Assembly (NCBI RefSeq): GCF_900177765.1
Contig: NZ_FXWI01000003.1
Coordinates: 372,001 to 436,000, forward strand
Source: Agreia sp. VKM Ac-1783
GTDB taxonomy: Bacteria; Actinomycetota; Actinomycetes; Actinomycetales; Microbacteriaceae
Direction of reading: 5' to 3'
DNA: 64,000 nt
The position numbers and the translations under genes were made by a program. Positions within the stretch are counted from its first letter, which is position 1. Each line of letters opens with the position of its first letter. The notes under the pieces were generated by a model. It searched no databases. It saw only the letters and a list, made by a program, of their open reading frames with translations, and was not told the origin of the DNA. This document shows positions 26,905 to 35,754 of the stretch, piece after piece.

Positions 26905-27504
26905 TTACTTGTTGACGAGAACGATCTCGTCGAGGGGGAAGCGCTCGCGAGGAGCCTTCTCACGGGCGATCGCGCCCTCTTCGCCGAGTGCCTCGGGGGA
27001 GTCGATCGTGCCGAGCGCCGTGACGGTGAGGGCGGTGAAGTTCTCGGGGATCGAGAACGCGTCGCGCAGTCCCTCAGCGAGGATGCCGCTCATCTGGTGA
27101 ACGTGCAGGCCCTCGTGGTGCGCCTGAACGGACATGTGCGCAACGGCCTGCCCGAGGTCGTAGGAGGCCATCGGGCGCGGCTTGCCGTCGGGGTCGGTCG
27201 TCTCGGCGAGGTTCACGATCAGCGCGGCAGCGTTCGGGGTCCAGGCCTGGTTGAAGCCCATGAGGTTCGAGACGATCGTGTCGAACGCCTCGGTTCCGCG
27301 GCGGGCGACGATGAAGCGCCACGGCTGCGTGTTGGCGGCCGACGGCGACCAGCGTCCGGCCTCGAGCACGGATGCGAGTGCGCCCTCATCGATGGCGACC
27401 GTCGGGTCGTAGGAACGTGGGCTCCAGCGGGCGGCAAGCACCTCGAGAATAGGAGCGCTCGTTTCGTCGGCGCGCGTGACGGTGGTGGTCGTGGTCAGGG
27501 TCAT
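26905..27504 (-). CDS. Nitroreductase-family flavoprotein
   Basis: 199 residues. The FMN-binding pattern is clear: 'RWSPRSYDP' near the N-terminus, 'AGRWSPSAANTQPWRFIV' (SP-S-x-N-x-Q-P-W), 'AVAHMSVQAHHEGLHVHQMSG' and a late 'VTALGTIDSP'. Such enzymes reduce nitro groups, quinones or related acceptors with NAD(P)H as FMN dimers; the natural substrate is unknown. Starts with ATG at 27504 followed by a Thr-rich run. Convergent with the permease; no operon partner. Confidence 0.88.
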   Translation of the reverse strand: MTLTTTTTVTRADETSAPILEVLAARWSPRSYDPTVAIDEGALASVLEAGRWSPSAANTQPWRFIVARRGTEAFDTIVSNLMGFNQAWTPNAAALIVNLAETTDPDGKPRPMASYDLGQAVAHMSVQAHHEGLHVHQMSGILAEGLRDAFSIPENFTALTVTALGTIDSPEALGEEGAIAREKAPRERFPLDEIVLVNK

Positions 27505-27602
27505 CGGGATGTTTCCTTACGGTGTACGTCGTCGCATCGCCGTGTGGCGGATGCATGGCCGGGCATCCATTGCCCAGCTATGCAAACGCATAGATCCGCG
27601 CT

Positions 27603-28682
27603 CTATTCCCGATCGAGCAGCTCTCGCAGGCGTGCGGCGAACGCGTCGACATCGGCTTCGGTCGTGTCGAAGGCGCACATCCAGCGCACCTCGCCCGTCG
27701 ACGGATCCCAGTCGTAGAAACGGAAGCTCTCGCGCAGTCGGTCGGCGACCTCGGGAGCCACGATCGCGAAGACGGCGTTCGACTGCGTGGGCTGGGTGAT
27801 CGTCACGCCATCGAGCCCCTCGACGGCCTGCCGCAGCCGCTGGGCCATCGCGTTGGCCTGCGAGGCGGAGCGCATCCAGAGCCCGTCGCCCAGGAGCGCG
27901 ATGAGCTGAGCCGAAACGAAGCGCATCTTGCTCGACAGCTGCATGTTGAGCTTGCGCAGATACGTCAGGCCCTCGGATGCTGCGGGGTTGAGTACCACGA
28001 CCGCCTCGCCGAACATCAGGCCGTTCTTGGTGCCGCCGAACGACAGAATGTCTACACCGGCGTCGGAGGTGAAGGCCCGGAACGGGACGCCGAGGTAGGC
28101 GGCCGCGTTCGAGATGCGGGCGCCGTCCATGTGCAGAGTCATGCCGCGAGCGTGCACGTGGTCGGCGATGGCGCGCACCTCGTCGGGCGTATACGCGGTG
28201 CCGAGCTCGGTGGTCTGCGTGATCGACACGGCGAGCGGCTGGGCGCGGTGCTCATCGCCCCAGCCCCAGGCCTCGCGGTCGATGAGTTCGGGCGTGAGCT
28301 TGCCATCCGGTGTCGGAACGGTGAGTAGCTTCAGGCCCGCGACCCGCTCGGGCGCCGCGTTCTCATCGGTGTGGATGTGCGCGGTCTGTGTGCAGATCAC
28401 CGCACCCCAGCGGGGCAGCATCGACTGCAGGCTCAGCACGTTGGCGCCCGTTCCGTTGAAGACGGGGAACGCCTCGACGCCGTCTCCGAAGTGCTCGGCC
28501 ATGACGTGCTGCAGGCGGGCCGTGTAGAGGTCCTCACCGTAGGCGATCTGGTGGCCGCCGTTGGCTGCGGCCACGGCGGCGAGCACCTCGGGGTGAACGC
28601 CGGCGTAGTTGTCGCTCGCGAATCCGCGGTAGTCGGTGTCGTGCAGGCGCAGAGGAGAGGAGGTGTCGGTCGAAGGGGTCAC
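27603..28682 (-). CDS. Low-specificity threonine aldolase/beta-eliminating lyase-like enzyme
   Basis: 359 residues, PLP fold type I. 'FASDNYAGVHPEVLAAV' is the N-terminal substrate loop, 'AYGEDLYTARLQ' follows, 'LHMDGARISNAAAYLGV' carries the Asp that binds the PLP nitrogen, and 'DILSFGGTKNGLM' has the PLP lysine (S-x-x-x-T-K-N-G). It would cleave threonine or allo-threonine to glycine and acetaldehyde. A GTG at 28682 with upstream GGGAGA/GAAGG is chosen; an earlier GTG at 28793 would add a 37-residue Gln/Arg-rich tail and overlap the upstream stop, without a ribosome site. Confidence 0.87.
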   Translation of the reverse strand: MTPSTDTSSPLRLHDTDYRGFASDNYAGVHPEVLAAVAAANGGHQIAYGEDLYTARLQHVMAEHFGDGVEAFPVFNGTGANVLSLQSMLPRWGAVICTQTAHIHTDENAAPERVAGLKLLTVPTPDGKLTPELIDREAWGWGDEHRAQPLAVSITQTTELGTAYTPDEVRAIADHVHARGMTLHMDGARISNAAAYLGVPFRAFTSDAGVDILSFGGTKNGLMFGEAVVVLNPAASEGLTYLRKLNMQLSSKMRFVSAQLIALLGDGLWMRSASQANAMAQRLRQAVEGLDGVTITQPTQSNAVFAIVAPEVADRLRESFRFYDWDPSTGEVRWMCAFDTTEADVDAFAARLRELLDRE

Positions 28683-28785
28683 GCCTTCAGTCTCCCGCAC
28701 GCGCCGCGCACGGGAGTTGCGTTCGGCGCCGCTTTGTTGCTGGCGCTGCTTCTGTTGCTGGCGCCGCGCGGGCGGCTGCGAGTCG

Positions 28786-29754
28786 TCAGCCACCGATGCC
28801 CAGGGTGGGCCAGGTGCTGCTGCCAGTCCAGCCGCGCCGACGGAGTTCGTGCTGAAGCGTGTTCAGGAGATGCCCGGGGTTGCGGATGTCGGGGAGGACG
28901 GCCTCGATGGACGTCCAGTCGATGAGGTCGAGTTCGCGTCGTCGCACCACGTCGCGTTGCCACTGCGACCTGTCGATGCGGTGGCCGTCGCCCTGGTATT
29001 CGAGCCCGACGTTGTAGCCGGCGATCCGCAGGTCTGGCTGCGCGATGATCTCGCCCGCGGCATCCAGAATCGGCACGTTCACGATCGGATCGGGGAACCC
29101 GGCGCTCTGCACGATCAGCCGGAGCCGCGTCTCGTAGGGGGAGTCGACGCGCTCGCGGAGAAGCTTGAGGGCTTCAGTGATCAACGCTGAGTGCCGTCGA
29201 TGAGGGTGTTCTGCCGCGGCCGCGCGGAGCTGCGCGACGGTCACAAAGGGGCGGTGGCTGCCGTCGCGCTGACGGAATCCGCGCAGCAGGTAGTCGCCCG
29301 CGATGACGAGGTCGACCAGCTCGAGTTGGCTCGCGAGCTCGAGCCACACGCGTGCGGCACGGGAGATGCGCAGGCCGCGGGAGTCGATCCACGGGGGCAC
29401 CTGGTTGCCCGGCGTGACAGAGTGCCCGACGACGCCGGGACGCTGCGGAGCGCGGTTGGGCCTCTCGACGGTGACATGAATCGTGTTTTCCCTCTGCAGT
29501 CGCCACGGGAGCGGGACTCCGTAGAGTCGAGCCGCGGTCGAATGACTGACGAAGCTCGTAGCGTTCGTGACGGACTGCAGCGCAAGGCAGCGTTCTCGAA
29601 GCGTGTCGGCGCCGACGGGCAATCGCGCTCCATGGAATGGCCTGTCGAGGTCGGACGACATCAATTGCTTCGCGGTTGCCCCCAGCATCAGGGCTTCTCG
29701 TGTTGAGAACGCGCGGCCGACAACGGCGTCCGGTAGTGGCTTTCTTCGGGTCAC
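28786..29754 (-). CDS. AbiEi-like/DUF559-type protein with endonuclease-like C-terminus (copy 1)
   Basis: About 322 residues. The N-terminal half has the winged-helix plus 'SHSTAARLYGVPLP' block seen in AbiEi-antitoxin-like proteins of actinobacteria ('RPNRAPQRPGVVGHS' follows). The C-terminal part 'SPYETRLRLIVQSAGFPDP' then 'QPDLRIAGYNVGLEYQGDGH' has the E...D...E-x-Q pattern of the very-short-patch-repair/DUF559 nuclease fold. No AbiEii toxin partner is next to it. The start is uncertain: GTG at 29754 fits the first conserved residues. A second, divergent copy is at 56297-57253. Activity on DNA is inference. Confidence 0.7.
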   Translation of the reverse strand: MTRRKPLPDAVVGRAFSTREALMLGATAKQLMSSDLDRPFHGARLPVGADTLRERCLALQSVTNATSFVSHSTAARLYGVPLPWRLQRENTIHVTVERPNRAPQRPGVVGHSVTPGNQVPPWIDSRGLRISRAARVWLELASQLELVDLVIAGDYLLRGFRQRDGSHRPFVTVAQLRAAAAEHPHRRHSALITEALKLLRERVDSPYETRLRLIVQSAGFPDPIVNVPILDAAGEIIAQPDLRIAGYNVGLEYQGDGHRIDRSQWQRDVVRRRELDLIDWTSIEAVLPDIRNPGHLLNTLQHELRRRGWTGSSTWPTLGIGG

Positions 29755-30048
29755 GCGTCCACCATGCCGTGCGACGTGGTTCGGGCGTTGAATCTGTCCA
29801 CAGGCGGCGACGTGCGGCACATTGCCGTTCGGGTCTCCTCGGAACGGCAATTCTCCGCGCATCGAATCGGGCGAGAGAGGGCACGTGTGAGAAATCGACT
29901 TTCGTCTCGGAATCGAAGGGGCATTTGCCGCATCTCGCCCGGCGAGCGCAAAGGCGCGCAAGGGGGTGGAAGGTGCATCGGCGAGAGGACTATCGTGGCC
30001 AACTCGACTTCGCGCATCCGCGACCGACATCGAGAAGAAAGGACACGC
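29755..30048. other. Non-coding gap with no recognised feature
   Basis: About 290 bp between the AbiEi-like gene (minus) and the small plus-strand gene. Open frames here lack typical codon bias. The AAGAAAGGACACGC just before 30049 is the ribosome site of the small gene; no clear palindrome or terminator was seen. Confidence 0.5.
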
Positions 30049-30246
30049 ATGGCGCTCAGCGAGCACTTCGATGTGACCAAGCACGACGACGCACCCTGGG
30101 AGGTGACATTCTCGGGCACTCCCAATATCGCCGGGCACATCACCCCTGAGGGAACAGGGCTGCGTCTGCACGACTCCGCCGATAACGACCTCGGCCTCTT
30201 CGGAACGATCGAGCATGCCATGACGGTGTTGTATGGCTCCGACTGA
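30049..30246 (+). CDS. Small conserved-type soluble protein (65 aa)
   Basis: 65 residues, acidic, beginning 'MALSEHFDVTKHDDAPWEV' with 'GHITPEGTGLRLHDS' in the middle and 'EHAMTVLYGSD' at the end. A good ribosome site (AAAGGA, 7 nt spacing) and a 14-nt overlap with the following HAD phosphatase gene indicate a real, co-translated gene. No family is recognised; it has no membrane segment or cysteines. Function unknown. Confidence 0.65.
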   Translation: MALSEHFDVTKHDDAPWEVTFSGTPNIAGHITPEGTGLRLHDSADNDLGLFGTIEHAMTVLYGSD

Positions 30247-30910
30247 CCCGCAGCTCTGGTCGCCGGCACCCAAGGCCGTGCTCTTCGACATCGACGGCAC
30301 TCTCGTCGACAGCAACTACCTGCACGTGGATGCCTGGGCCCGGGCCTTCGAGAAGCTCGGCCGCCCAGTGGATTCGTGGCGCATCCACCGATCTATCGGG
30401 CTCGACAGCGAGCGGCTGCTCGACGCTCTGCTCGGAGACGACGTCGATGAGTTTGGCGATCGCGCGAAAGGTCTCCACTCCGAGTTCTACCAGGCGTCGA
30501 CAGACAGGCTGCGCCCGCTTCCGGGAGCCGTCGATCTGCTGCATGCGTTGAGCGATGCGGGCGTGCGCGTGGTGCTTGCGACCAGCGCGCCCGAGGAAGA
30601 GCTCGAGATCCTGCTCGGCGTCCTCGACTCCGACGATGCGCTGTACGCGACCACCTCGTCGGGCGATGTGAGCACCGCGAAGCCCGAGCCCGACATCGTG
30701 AACGTGGCGCTCGAGCGGGCCGGAGCCGACGCATCCGAGGCGCTGTTCGTGGGCGATGCCGTGTGGGACGTCAAGGCGGCCGCACGCGCGAATCTGGGCG
30801 CGATCGGCGTGCGCACCGGGGGCATCTCGTCGGGCGAACTGACGGATGCGGGTGCGCTGCAGGTCTTCGACGACGCGGCGGCGGTGCTCGCCGACTTCGA
30901 GCGCCGTTAG
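30233..30910 (+). CDS. HAD-superfamily hydrolase (phosphatase)
   Basis: 225 residues. Motif I 'AVLFDIDGTLVDSNYLHVDAW' has the nucleophile and general-acid Asp pair (DxD); motif II 'VVLATSAPEEE' supplies Ser/Thr; motif III Lys is in 'STAKPEPDIVNVAL'; motif IV is 'ALFVGDAVWDVKAAARAN'. The cap between motifs I and II places it with beta-phosphoglucomutase/phosphoglycolate-phosphatase-like (subclass I) enzymes. Substrate unknown. Overlaps the preceding 65-residue gene by 14 nt and the antiporter gene tail-to-tail by 4 nt. Confidence 0.88.
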   Translation: MAPTDPQLWSPAPKAVLFDIDGTLVDSNYLHVDAWARAFEKLGRPVDSWRIHRSIGLDSERLLDALLGDDVDEFGDRAKGLHSEFYQASTDRLRPLPGAVDLLHALSDAGVRVVLATSAPEEELEILLGVLDSDDALYATTSSGDVSTAKPEPDIVNVALERAGADASEALFVGDAVWDVKAAARANLGAIGVRTGGISSGELTDAGALQVFDDAAAVLADFERR

Positions 30911-32658
30911 TGGTCCGCCGCGCGCGGGCGGAGCCTGGTCTCCTCGATGTCGAGCATGCCCTGGGCCTGCGCGAGAATCCGTGACGGATAGGCGCCCCGG
31001 CGGCGAGCATCCAGAAGCCGTTCGCGTTCGGCGAGCACGACGGCCAACCGCAGTTGGCGATAGACGCGGTGCGGGGTCTCGTCCGAGTTGGTCGATGCGG
31101 GCGACGCCTCGTGCGAACGTTCCCATGCGGCTTCGGCCCTGAGGAACGATGACTGACGTACGCGTTCGACCACGTCGGGGTCGACATCGTTCGTTCCGTC
31201 TATAGCCGCGGCGGGCTCGTCGAGTACGGCGAGCCCCGCGAAGCTGATCTCGTCGAGCAGGGTGGCCAGCTCGCGGCGGTCTTCTGCCTCGTCGACGCCC
31301 TGGATTCCGAGCAGCCGGATCAGCCAGGGCAGAGTGCCGCCCTGCACGATGAGGGTCACCACGGCGACGGTGAACGCGATGAGGATCAGCTGCGACCGAT
31401 ACGGGATGTCGTAGGGAAGCGACTGCGCCGCCGCCAGGGTGACGACGCCGCGCATGCCCGACCAGCTCAGCACGATGCCTCCGCGCCAGTCGATGCTCTC
31501 GCGGCGCAGTTGCTCGAGGTCGGAGCGTCGACGCTGGTAGAGCCGCTCCTCGCGCAGGCGTCGACGGCCTGTCAACACGCCTCGGTGAGGGGTCTTTCGA
31601 TAGTGATAGAGCGCGAGCAGATTCCTATAGGTGAGCTTCTCGGCATGCTCAGCACGCTTCTTCAGCATGTAGACGAGCGGACCGATCCAGAGGAACCGCA
31701 GCAGGGTCAGCGCGACGACGGCGATGAGACCGAGCCCGATGGCATCCATCACGCTCAAGATCTCGGGGTTCTCGACGTCGTTGATGAGCGTGCGAATCTC
31801 GAGCCCGATCAGCAGGAACACGCCGTTCTCGAGCAGGAACTGGATGGTGCGCCAGTTGATTCGGTCGCTGATTCGAGCCTGCGCCGAGAAGGCAGACGGC
31901 GCGTGATGGCCGGTATAGAGGCCGGCCACGACCACGGCCAGAACGCCGGATGCGCCGAGCGCCTGGGTGGGCAGGAACGCCAGAAACGGCACGGCGATCG
32001 AGATCGCGGTGTCGAGCACGGGGTCGTTGAGCTTCGTGCGCACGAACACCGAGATGAGCCCGGCGAGCAGCCCGATCACGATGGCCACGAAGACCGCGAA
32101 CAAGAAGTCGCCGACGGTCTCCCACGGCGAGAGAAGCCCGCCCGCTGCTGCGGCTGTCGCCGAACGCAGCAGCACCAGGGCGGTGGCGTCGTTTACGAGA
32201 CCTTCGCCCTCGAGCACGGTCAGGATGCGCGGGGGCAGTCCCAGACGTCGACCGATGGATGTCGCCGCGACCGCGTCGGGCGGGCTGATGATGGCGCCCA
32301 GCGCGATGGCCGCGGCGAGATTGAGGTCGGGAAGCATCGTGAACAGCAGGAAGCCTGTGCCGAACGCGGTGACGATGACGAGCACGACGGAGAGACTCGT
32401 GATGGTGCTGAAGTTGCGTCTGAAGTCGACCACGGGAACGCTGATGGCCGCCGCGTAGAGGATCGGGGGCAGCACGACGTCGAGTACGAGTTCGCCCTCG
32501 ATGTGCAGCTCGGGGAATCCCGGTAGGAAGGAGATGGCGACGCCGACGATCACCAGGATGATCGGCGCGGCCACTCCGAGGCGCTTCGAGAAGTACGCGA
32601 CCGCGACGATGACCGCGATGCCGAATACTGCGTAGACGCCGAGTTCCATGGTCATCAC
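30907..32658 (-). CDS. CPA1-family Na+/H+ antiporter
   Basis: 583 residues. Twelve or so membrane helices in the first 400 residues, including 'DVVLPPILYAAAISVPVVDF', 'ALGAIISPPDAVAATSIG' (the conserved PPDAVA block of CPA1 exchangers) and 'EGEGLVNDATALVLLRSA' (conserved ND). A cytosolic region with Arg/Glu-rich helices follows. It would exchange Na+ or K+ for H+ across the membrane for pH and salt balance. Two alternative ATG starts lie within the first four codons (32658 and 32649). Confidence 0.92.
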   Translation of the reverse strand: MMTMELGVYAVFGIAVIVAVAYFSKRLGVAAPIILVIVGVAISFLPGFPELHIEGELVLDVVLPPILYAAAISVPVVDFRRNFSTITSLSVVLVIVTAFGTGFLLFTMLPDLNLAAAIALGAIISPPDAVAATSIGRRLGLPPRILTVLEGEGLVNDATALVLLRSATAAAAGGLLSPWETVGDFLFAVFVAIVIGLLAGLISVFVRTKLNDPVLDTAISIAVPFLAFLPTQALGASGVLAVVVAGLYTGHHAPSAFSAQARISDRINWRTIQFLLENGVFLLIGLEIRTLINDVENPEILSVMDAIGLGLIAVVALTLLRFLWIGPLVYMLKKRAEHAEKLTYRNLLALYHYRKTPHRGVLTGRRRLREERLYQRRRSDLEQLRRESIDWRGGIVLSWSGMRGVVTLAAAQSLPYDIPYRSQLILIAFTVAVVTLIVQGGTLPWLIRLLGIQGVDEAEDRRELATLLDEISFAGLAVLDEPAAAIDGTNDVDPDVVERVRQSSFLRAEAAWERSHEASPASTNSDETPHRVYRQLRLAVVLAERERLLDARRRGAYPSRILAQAQGMLDIEETRLRPRAADH

Positions 32659-32703
32659 AGGGTACCTGGGCTATGTTCCGGCCACATTTCGCATCCGTTC
32701 GTC

Positions 32704-32760
32704 GAGCCTGTCGAGACGCGAGCCTGTCGAGACGCATCCCTTCGACAAGCTCAGGGAACG
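32704..32760. repeat. Tandem 16-bp repeat plus palindromic-repeat arm
   Basis: GAGCCTGTCGAGACGC occurs twice head to tail (32704-32719, 32720-32735), followed by one arm of the CCTTCGACAAGCTCAGGG family (32738-32760). It sits immediately upstream of the MFS operator and promoter. Confidence 0.75.
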
Positions 32761-32764
32761 GACG

Positions 32765-32795
32765 CAACTATATGCCTCGGCTATATAGTTGATTA
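32765..32795 (+). promoter_or_regulatory. Operator and leaderless promoter of MFS gene
   Basis: Perfect inverted repeat CAACTATAT (32765-32773) and ATATAGTTG (32783-32791), spacer 9 nt. The right arm contains the -10 box TATAGT (32784-32789) exactly 6 nt before the GTG start, so transcript and translation start should coincide and a dimeric repressor would cover the -10 region. The form is MarR/TetR-like, but no regulator gene adjoins. Confidence 0.65.
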
Positions 32796-34037
32796 GTGCC
32801 AACTTCTACATCACCCCACACCGCATCCATCCTCAAGCAGCCTCTCGCCGTCTGGGCGGTGGCTTTCGCCAGTGTGATCGCGTTCATGGGCATCGGCCTC
32901 GTCGACCCGATCCTGCCCGCGATTGCGAAGAGCCTGAAGGCCAGCCCCACCGAGACCTCGCTGCTGTTCACGAGCTACCTCGTCGTCACCGGCCTCGCCA
33001 TGCTGATCACGAGTTGGATCTCGAGCCGTATCGGAGCAAAGAAGACGCTGCTCATCGGGCTCGCGCTGATCATCGTGTTCGCGGCGCTCGCGGGCTTGGC
33101 CGGCAGCGTCGAGGGCGTCATCGGGTTCCGCGCCGGATGGGGGCTCGGCAACGCGCTCTTCATCTCGACCGCCCTGTCGACCATCGTCGGCGCTGCGAGC
33201 GGCGGAAGCGGTGCCGCGATCACCCTGTACGAGGCCGCACTCGGAGTCGGCATCGCCGTCGGCCCGCTGCTCGGCGGAACGCTCGGCACGATCAGCTGGA
33301 GGGGCCCGTTCTTCGGCACGGCGGTGCTGATGGCCGTGGGCTTCATCGCGATCGTGACGCTGCTGCGCGAGGAGAAGTCTGTGGTGCGCGCGCCCACGAA
33401 GCTCTCGGCTCCGTTCGCCGCGATGAGGGTGCCTGGCATCCGCTACCTCGCCGGAATCGCGCTGTTCTACAACATCGGCTTCTTCGTTCTGCTGGCATAC
33501 ACCCCCTACCCGCTGGGCCTCGACGAGATGGGCCTCGGCTACACCTTCTTCGCGTGGGGTCTCTCCGTGGCCGTCACCTCGGTGTTCGTGGCGCCGCTGC
33601 TGACCAAGCGCATGAAGCGCACGAGCGTGCTCAAGCTGGTGCTCACCCTGCTGGCCCTCGACCTGGTGGCCGGCGGCATCGTGATCGACTCGCAGGTCGG
33701 CCTCATCGTCTGCATCGTCATCGGCGGCCTGATGCTCGGAATCGTGAACACGGTGCTGACCGAGAGCGTGATGGAGGCGAGCGACCTGCCACGCTCGGTG
33801 GCGTCGTCGTCGTACTCCGCAGTGCGCTTCCTGGGCGGCGCATTCGCCCCTCCGGGAGCAGCGGCCCTGGCTGCGGCCATCTCGCCGAGCGCCCCGATGT
33901 ACGCGGGTGCGGCATCCGTCTTTGTCGCCGTGCTGATCGCGTTCGCCGGACGAAAGGCCCTGCGTCGAGTCGACGCCGCGCACGAGGAGAGCCCGCTCGC
34001 CGAGGCCGAGGCGATCTCGGTCGGCGAGTCGCTCTAG
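32796..34037 (+). CDS. MFS transporter (drug-efflux type)
   Basis: 413 residues, 12 predicted helices. 'MGIGLVDPILPAIAKSL' in helix 1 and 'SRIGAKKTLLIGLALIIVFA' (motif A, G-x-x-x-D/R-x-x-G-R/K-K) between helices 2 and 3 are MFS landmarks; 'GAAITLYEAALGVGIAVGPLLGG' is the motif C region of drug/H+ antiporters. GTG start is fixed by the -10 box 6 nt upstream. The promoter is overlapped by a palindromic operator, suggesting induction by its substrate through an unlinked regulator. Confidence 0.9.
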   Translation: MPTSTSPHTASILKQPLAVWAVAFASVIAFMGIGLVDPILPAIAKSLKASPTETSLLFTSYLVVTGLAMLITSWISSRIGAKKTLLIGLALIIVFAALAGLAGSVEGVIGFRAGWGLGNALFISTALSTIVGAASGGSGAAITLYEAALGVGIAVGPLLGGTLGTISWRGPFFGTAVLMAVGFIAIVTLLREEKSVVRAPTKLSAPFAAMRVPGIRYLAGIALFYNIGFFVLLAYTPYPLGLDEMGLGYTFFAWGLSVAVTSVFVAPLLTKRMKRTSVLKLVLTLLALDLVAGGIVIDSQVGLIVCIVIGGLMLGIVNTVLTESVMEASDLPRSVASSSYSAVRFLGGAFAPPGAAALAAAISPSAPMYAGAASVFVAVLIAFAGRKALRRVDAAHEESPLAEAEAISVGESL

Positions 34038-34050
34038 CTCCGCCCCTGTT

Positions 34051-34180
34051 GCGTTGGTCGAGTAGGCCGCCCACCCCCGCTGCGCTGGTCGAGTAGGCCG
34101 CCCGCGGCCGTATCGAGACCACTGGCGGGTGGTCTCGATACGTCGACTCCTTCGTCGCGCGACTACTCGACCGGCGCAGA
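34051..34180. repeat. Composite dispersed repeat between two MFS genes
   Basis: Three partial copies: GTTGGTCGAGTAGGCCGCC, CTGGTCGAGTAGGCCGCC followed by GCGGCCGTATCGAGACCAC, then an inverted GGTGGTCTCGATACG...CGACTACTCGACCGGCGCAG. The inner TCGAGACCA / TGGTCTCGA arms can form a hairpin. Confidence 0.85.
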
Positions 34181-34241
34181 ACGCGCACTCGACCCGCGCA
34201 CGGGGGGGCGGGCGACCTCGAAACGCCCGTAGCCTGAGAGG

Positions 34242-35489
34242 GTGCCACGCCTTCCCGCCCTTCTCCGCAGGCGCGGTGCCACCGCAGCCCCGCGTGAGCG
34301 CCTCTCCCGCGACGTCTACGTTCTCGGACTCATCGCCTTCTTCGTGATGGTCGGCTTCGGTGTGGTCGTGCCGGTGCTCCCCGTCTTCGTGCGCAGCTTC
34401 GGCGTGGGCTACGCCGAGGTCGGCGCCGTCGTCTCGGCCTTCGCGCTGATGCGCCTTGTCGCCAGCCCCTTCGTCGGAAAGCTCATCGACCTGATGGGCG
34501 AGCGCGTAGTGCTCGCCGTCGGTATCGGCATCGTCGCCGTCTCGAGCGGACTCGTCGGCATCGCCGCGGACTACCCGCACCTGCTCATCCTGCGCGGCGT
34601 CGGCGGAATCGGCTCGGCCATGTTCACCGTCGCGGCCATGACGCTGCTGCTCGGCACGACCAGCGCCCAGCATCGCGCCCGCGCCGTGGGCTTCTACCAG
34701 GGCGGCTTTCTTATCGGAGGCATGACTGGGCCCGCGATCGGTGGCCTCCTCGCCACGATCTCGCTCACCGCTCCCTTCTTCTTCTACGCGGGAACGCTCG
34801 CCGTCGCCGGCCTGGTCGGCCTCATCCTGTTGCGGCCGCGATCGGGCGCGGCGCGTGACACGGTCGTCTCGGATGCCGAGGGTTCCGATAACCCGTTGGT
34901 TCCCCTTCGCGACGTGCTGCGGGATGCGCGCTTCTGCGCGGCCTGCCTCGCCAACTTCGCGCAGGGCTGGAACTCCTTCGGAGTGCGCAGCGCGCTCATC
35001 CCCGTGATCGTGGTCGAGGTCATCAAGGGGCCAAGCTCGTTCACGGGAATCGCGTTCGCCATCGCCGCCGTCGCCCAGACGCTCGCCCTCGGCCCCGCCG
35101 CGCGCTTCATCGACCGCGCCGGCCGCAAGCCGGCACTCGTGATGTCGCTCGCACTCGCGGCCGTACTCACCGTCGCGATCTCGTTCACGGGCGACATTGT
35201 CACCCTCACGATCTTGCTGAGTCTTTACGGGGTCGTCTCAGCGTTCCTCGGAATCGCGCCCGCGGCATCCGTCGGCGATGTCGTCGGTCGCCGGGGCGGC
35301 CGAGGTGTCGCGATCTTCTCGATGAGCTCGGACATCGGTGCCATCGTGGGTCCGCTCGCGGCGGGTGCGCTGGTCGACGCGTTCTCGTTCCCCGTGGCGT
35401 TCGGTGTGGGCGCGGTCTTCTTCGTGGCCGCGTCGCTCTACTCGTTGCGTATGCCTCGCACTGTCGAGAAACCCCCAGTGCGGGGGTAG
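34242..35489 (+). CDS. MFS transporter, second copy (unrelated to the first)
   Basis: 415 residues, 12 predicted helices. 'VGFGVVVPVLPVFVRSFGVG' is helix 1; motif A is 'SPFVGKLIDLMGERVVLAVG'; 'GFYQGGFLIGGMTGPAIGGLL' is the motif C region. It belongs to the TetA/multidrug-like 12-helix group, but the substrate is unknown. A TAGCCT box 6 nt before the GTG start predicts a leaderless message. It reads in the same direction as the first MFS gene, separated by a dispersed repeat, so the two are likely independent units. Confidence 0.88.
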   Translation: MPRLPALLRRRGATAAPRERLSRDVYVLGLIAFFVMVGFGVVVPVLPVFVRSFGVGYAEVGAVVSAFALMRLVASPFVGKLIDLMGERVVLAVGIGIVAVSSGLVGIAADYPHLLILRGVGGIGSAMFTVAAMTLLLGTTSAQHRARAVGFYQGGFLIGGMTGPAIGGLLATISLTAPFFFYAGTLAVAGLVGLILLRPRSGAARDTVVSDAEGSDNPLVPLRDVLRDARFCAACLANFAQGWNSFGVRSALIPVIVVEVIKGPSSFTGIAFAIAAVAQTLALGPAARFIDRAGRKPALVMSLALAAVLTVAISFTGDIVTLTILLSLYGVVSAFLGIAPAASVGDVVGRRGGRGVAIFSMSSDIGAIVGPLAAGALVDAFSFPVAFGVGAVFFVAASLYSLRMPRTVEKPPVRG

Positions 35490-35754
35490 GGCCTCGAAAT
35501 CGGCATCTGTCTGTGTGGAAAGTGCCCTAGGTTGAACGTGAGCCTCACCGAGGGGGTAGCGCCAATGCAGAACGGCTTGGGGTTCGCTGGTGCTTCGTAG
35601 TAAATCTTTCTTCCTCAGGGCGGGATGAAAACATCTTGGATTGAGGCTGGCGGAATCGCAGGTGCCGAGGCAGCCAGCAACGCTGGAGTGGTTTGGAGTT
35701 GGTAGTTGTTCGAAATTTTGGTGCCACCACAAGCAAACCGCCCCCCTAAATCTG
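35490..35754. other. Low-GC gap, possible short peptides only
   Basis: 265 bp with visibly lower GC than the flanks (runs such as GTAGTAAATC, CGAAATTTTGG). It contains two very short frames with starts: 35625-35705 (26 codons, preceded by CAGGGCGGG) and an 11-codon frame from about 35565. Neither can be supported as a gene. No tRNA, terminator or transposase remnant was seen. Confidence 0.4.

Noticed and set aside
28683-28793. Gln/Arg-rich N-terminal extension of the threonine-aldolase-like enzyme
   Set aside because: No ribosome site at the upstream GTG, it overlaps the preceding stop, and the composition looks like translated intergenic DNA; the GTG at 28682 is better placed.
35565-35705. 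Two peptides of 11 and 26 codons in the low-GC islet
   Set aside because: They have starts and one has a ribosome-site-like sequence, but nothing separates them from chance frames.
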